Shown: positions 62,037-64,000 of the stretch, in pieces
Position numbering within the stretch: position 1 is the first letter of the stretch
Layout of the letters: each line of letters begins with the position of its first letter
NCBI RefSeq assembly: GCF_004366355.1
Contig: NZ_SODV01000001.1
Location: 1,922,001-1,986,000 of the forward strand
Length of the DNA stretch: 64,000 nucleotides
From: Dinghuibacter silviterrae
GTDB lineage: Bacteria; Bacteroidota; Bacteroidia; Chitinophagales; Chitinophagaceae
Direction of reading: 5' to 3'
Position numbers and translations under genes: made by a program
Notes under the pieces: generated by a model
Databases searched by the model: none
Told to the model about the DNA's origin: nothing
Seen by the model: the letters and a program-made list of their open reading frames with translations, nothing else

Positions 62037-62801
62037 ATGGTCTATGCGGTTTGCTGTGTTCCCGTCAGTCCTCTCCGTTCGGAACCCGCGCATCGCTCCG
62101 AGCAGGTCAGCCAGCTCCTTTTCGGGGAACGCTGCAAAGTACTGGAGACAGGCCGGGACGGCTGGGTCCGGATCGTGACCCTGTATGACGGGTACGAAGG
62201 CTGGTGCACGCTTCCCCAGCTCACCGAGATCGACATGGATGACTACCTGCACGCACACGCCGACCTCAGCGCCGAATGGGCCGCGGAGCTCACTTACAAC
62301 GGACACCCCATGCACATCCCCCTGGGCAGCAGCCTTACGGCTGTCCATAACGGCCGGGGCGCCTGGAGGCGAAACGAGCTCCGGTATTCAGGGCAGGTGT
62401 GGGTGTCCCACGCGCCGGAGCCCAAGGCTATCCGGCACCAGGCCTTTTTATACCTCAACACCCCTTATCTCTGGGGTGGACGATCGGTCTTTGGCATCGA
62501 CTGCAGCGGTTTTACCCAGGGCGTCTTTCGCTTTTTCGGGATCGACCTTCCCCGCGACTCCTCCCAGCAGGTGAGCCGGGGGGAAACCGTGGGTTTTCTC
62601 CAACAGGCGCACACGGGTGACCTCGCGTTTTTTGACAACGAGGAAGGACGCATCGTCCACGTAGGCATCCTCCTGGGAGAACACGAGATCATCCACGCCT
62701 CCGGGAAGGTGCGTGTCGACAGGATCGACAGCCAGGGGATTGTCAATGGCGAAACAGGTCAGCGCACGCACCAACTGAGGATCATCAAGCGCCTGTTCTA
62801 G
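62037..62801 (+). CDS. C40 family NlpC/P60 peptidase with SH3-like domains
   Basis: A 254-residue cell-wall hydrolase cutting peptidoglycan stem peptides. The first 130 residues are SH3-like (PLRSEPAHRSEQVSQLLFGE, then VLETGRDGWVRIVTLYDGYE). The NlpC/P60 domain at about 135-254 has the catalytic Cys in GIDCSGFTQGVFRFF, the His in RIVHVGILLG, and a further His in HASGKVRVDRID. There is no signal peptide, so it is either exported otherwise or acts on internalised muropeptides. It is convergent with ppa (2-nt gap). Confidence 0.9.
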   Translation: MVYAVCCVPVSPLRSEPAHRSEQVSQLLFGERCKVLETGRDGWVRIVTLYDGYEGWCTLPQLTEIDMDDYLHAHADLSAEWAAELTYNGHPMHIPLGSSLTAVHNGRGAWRRNELRYSGQVWVSHAPEPKAIRHQAFLYLNTPYLWGGRSVFGIDCSGFTQGVFRFFGIDLPRDSSQQVSRGETVGFLQQAHTGDLAFFDNEEGRIVHVGILLGEHEIIHASGKVRVDRIDSQGIVNGETGQRTHQLRIIKRLF

Positions 62802-62803
62802 CG

Positions 62804-63346
62804 TTACTTTTTGTACGCCTCCTTATACCGCGCAATCGCCTCGTTGAGGATCTGGATGGCGACGGTCTTGTCCTGAAACTCCTCCACTTTCACGGTCTTG
62901 TTTTCGAGGTGTTTATACTCCTCAAAGAAGTGCCGGAGCTCGTTGAAGAAGTGCCGGGGCATCTCGTCCAGCGAATTGATGTAGTTCACCGAAGGGTCGT
63001 TGGCGGCGATCGCAATGATCTTGTCGTCCGCGTCCCCGCCGTCGATCATCTGCATGACGCCCATGATCTTGGCTTCGATGAGACAAAGGGGTTGGACGGG
63101 GAGGGAACAAATAACCAGCACGTCGAGCGGGTCCTTGTCCTCCCCTAAGGTCTGGGGAATAAAGCCGTAGTTGGCGGGGTAATGGAACGAAGAATAGATC
63201 ACACGGTCCAGACGGAGCAGACCGGTTTCCTTGTCCAATTCGTATTTAGCCCTGGAGCCTTGCGGGATCTCGATCAGGGCGTTGATCACTTCGGGTGCAT
63301 CGTCCCCATAATGGGCCCCGTGCCAGGGGTGTAGAACTGTCAGCAT
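62804..63346 (-). CDS. ppa: inorganic pyrophosphatase
   Basis: A 180-residue family I pyrophosphatase, cytoplasmic, that pulls biosynthetic reactions by splitting PPi. The metal-binding signature EDKDPLDVLV is present (after GFIPQTLG), with further active-site blocks EIPQGSRAKYELDKETGLLR, DRVIYSSFHYPANYGF and DGGDADDKIIAIAANDPSV. The C-terminal helical part is normal. It is followed on the same strand by nothing in the operon sense; the DUF1634 gene lies upstream by 17 nt and may be co-transcribed. Confidence 0.95.
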   Translation of the reverse strand: MLTVLHPWHGAHYGDDAPEVINALIEIPQGSRAKYELDKETGLLRLDRVIYSSFHYPANYGFIPQTLGEDKDPLDVLVICSLPVQPLCLIEAKIMGVMQMIDGGDADDKIIAIAANDPSVNYINSLDEMPRHFFNELRHFFEEYKHLENKTVKVEEFQDKTVAIQILNEAIARYKEAYKK

Positions 63347-63363
63347 ACAATGATATGTTTTCG

Positions 63364-63750
63364 CTAGGCGCCAAGACCGCCCAGCATACTAAAAAGAATG
63401 ATGGCCAGCACAAGGAGCGTGATGGCGGTGTACAAATAATCCTTTTCCAGCAGGTAACCGATGATGGAAAAGGCCACGCGGAATACGGGGGTGGCGATCA
63501 GGACGAGGATCCCCATTTGGATCACCGCCCTTCCCTTGCCGTCCCAAACTCCCCGGGCTATACCGGGGATGGTCCGGAATTCCCGGGGCTGTCCGTGAAA
63601 GGTCCCGTACTCCGGGAGTTCCTGACCGTGCCGGGCCAGGTAGACGATGCCCCCGATGATCACGATCCCCGTGGACAGGAGCACCCCGCCGCGAAGGAGG
63701 TTCCCGATGATCAGTTGCATGTCTTTATCGCCCCACTTCTTGCCGCTCAT
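63364..63750 (-). CDS. DUF1634 domain-containing membrane protein
   Basis: A 128-residue protein with three membrane helices (LLRGGVLLSTGIVIIGGIVY; VIQMGILVLIATPVFRVAFS; LYTAITLLVLAIILFSMLGG), matching DUF1634. The family is usually encoded beside TauE/SafE-type permeases, as here: its ATG overlaps the permease stop by 4 nt (ATGA). It is probably an accessory subunit of that transporter. Confidence 0.85.
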   Translation of the reverse strand: MSGKKWGDKDMQLIIGNLLRGGVLLSTGIVIIGGIVYLARHGQELPEYGTFHGQPREFRTIPGIARGVWDGKGRAVIQMGILVLIATPVFRVAFSIIGYLLEKDYLYTAITLLVLAIILFSMLGGLGA

Positions 63751-64000
63751 ATACGATGGGTTGCCCCGTTATAAATCATTTCAACGGCCAGGAAAACGAC
63801 CACCACGGTAAAGATGATCCTTAGCCAGGCCGGTCGTGCCCCGGCCAGCAGGCGGGACCCGATAAACGCACCCCCCAATACACCCAGCACCACCGGCATC
63901 GAGATCCCGGGGTCGATATAGCCCCGGTAAAGGTATACCCCGGCGCTGGCGGCCGCGGTCACGCCGATCATAAAATTGCTGGTGGTCGTCGACACCTTGA
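63747..64000 (-). CDS. TauE/SafE family permease (5' part outside window)
   Basis: Only the last 84 codons are within the window; the frame is open past the right edge. The visible part starts KVSTTTSNFMIGVTAA, a block found in TauE/SafE sulfite or organosulfonate exporters, followed by three membrane helices (MPVVLGVLGGAFIGSRLLAG, LRIIFTVVVVFLAVEMIYNG). The substrate cannot be told. It is coupled to the DUF1634 gene. Confidence 0.85.
   Translation of the reverse strand, partial: KVSTTTSNFMIGVTAAASAGVYLYRGYIDPGISMPVVLGVLGGAFIGSRLLAGARPAWLRIIFTVVVVFLAVEMIYNGATHRI

Overview
The window looks like chromosome of a fairly GC-rich Bacteroidota, most likely a member of the Chitinophagaceae. The signs are: promoters of the form TTTG-N19/20-TAnnTTTG, FecI/FecR regulation, TonB-dependent receptors including an Oar-type one, many surface lipoproteins, a DUF4954 protein, an SDR-type threonine dehydrogenase, and Kdo synthesis (outer membrane). 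I found no rRNA, CRISPR array, insertion sequence or prophage. About 60 genes are packed tightly on both strands, with many 4-nt ATGA overlaps and several convergent overlaps. Genes running off the ends are a DUF4954 protein (left) and a TauE-type permease (right).

Layout. 0-9.5 kb: DUF4954-glmS, mgtE, a SET-domain protein, an M28 peptidase and aconitase. 9.6-13.9 kb: a PspC protein, a striking 45-bp perfect inverted repeat, kdsA-GNAT, a threonine dehydrogenase, an unknown helical protein and tRNA-Cys. 14-31 kb: a GH79-like lipoprotein, a shortened sigma-factor-like gene with a small membrane partner, alcohol dehydrogenase, lactonase, a Kir channel coupled to MarC, gcvP-dnaJ-like, sterol desaturase, YkgJ, MFS, deoxynucleoside kinase, folK, sppA, an ABC-2 permease and an SRPBCC protein.

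31.4-48.3 kb is the most distinctive block. An ECF sigma gene is divergent from a run of nine + strand genes: FecR, an STN-type TonB receptor, two cell-envelope lipoproteins (one DUF4397-like), three fasciclin lipoproteins, an Oar-type receptor and a TIG/beta-propeller lipoprotein. There is no SusD, so it is not an ordinary glycan-utilisation locus. It reads as a sigma/anti-sigma controlled outer-membrane uptake or adhesion apparatus whose substrate cannot be read from sequence.

48.4-51.3 kb is a less GC-rich accessory patch: an Rpn-type nuclease, two paralogous membrane proteins that resemble the tail of cytochrome oxidase subunit I without its haem ligands, and a DUF433/DUF5615 toxin-antitoxin pair. 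51.3-64 kb holds bioA, then an ECF sigma gene with a protein predicted to span both membranes (anti-sigma end inside, beta-barrel end outside, like the Dma anti-sigma factors of Bacteroides) and a small barrel protein. After these come queG, clpB, DoxX, an unknown lipoprotein with a guanine-deaminase-like gene, another sigma/small-membrane-protein pair, an NlpC/P60 peptidase, ppa and a DUF1634-TauE pair.

Four ECF-type sigma genes in 64 kb, each beside a different type of putative partner, and a recurring promoter placed only 4-8 nt before the start codon (near-leaderless transcripts) are the main regulatory themes.
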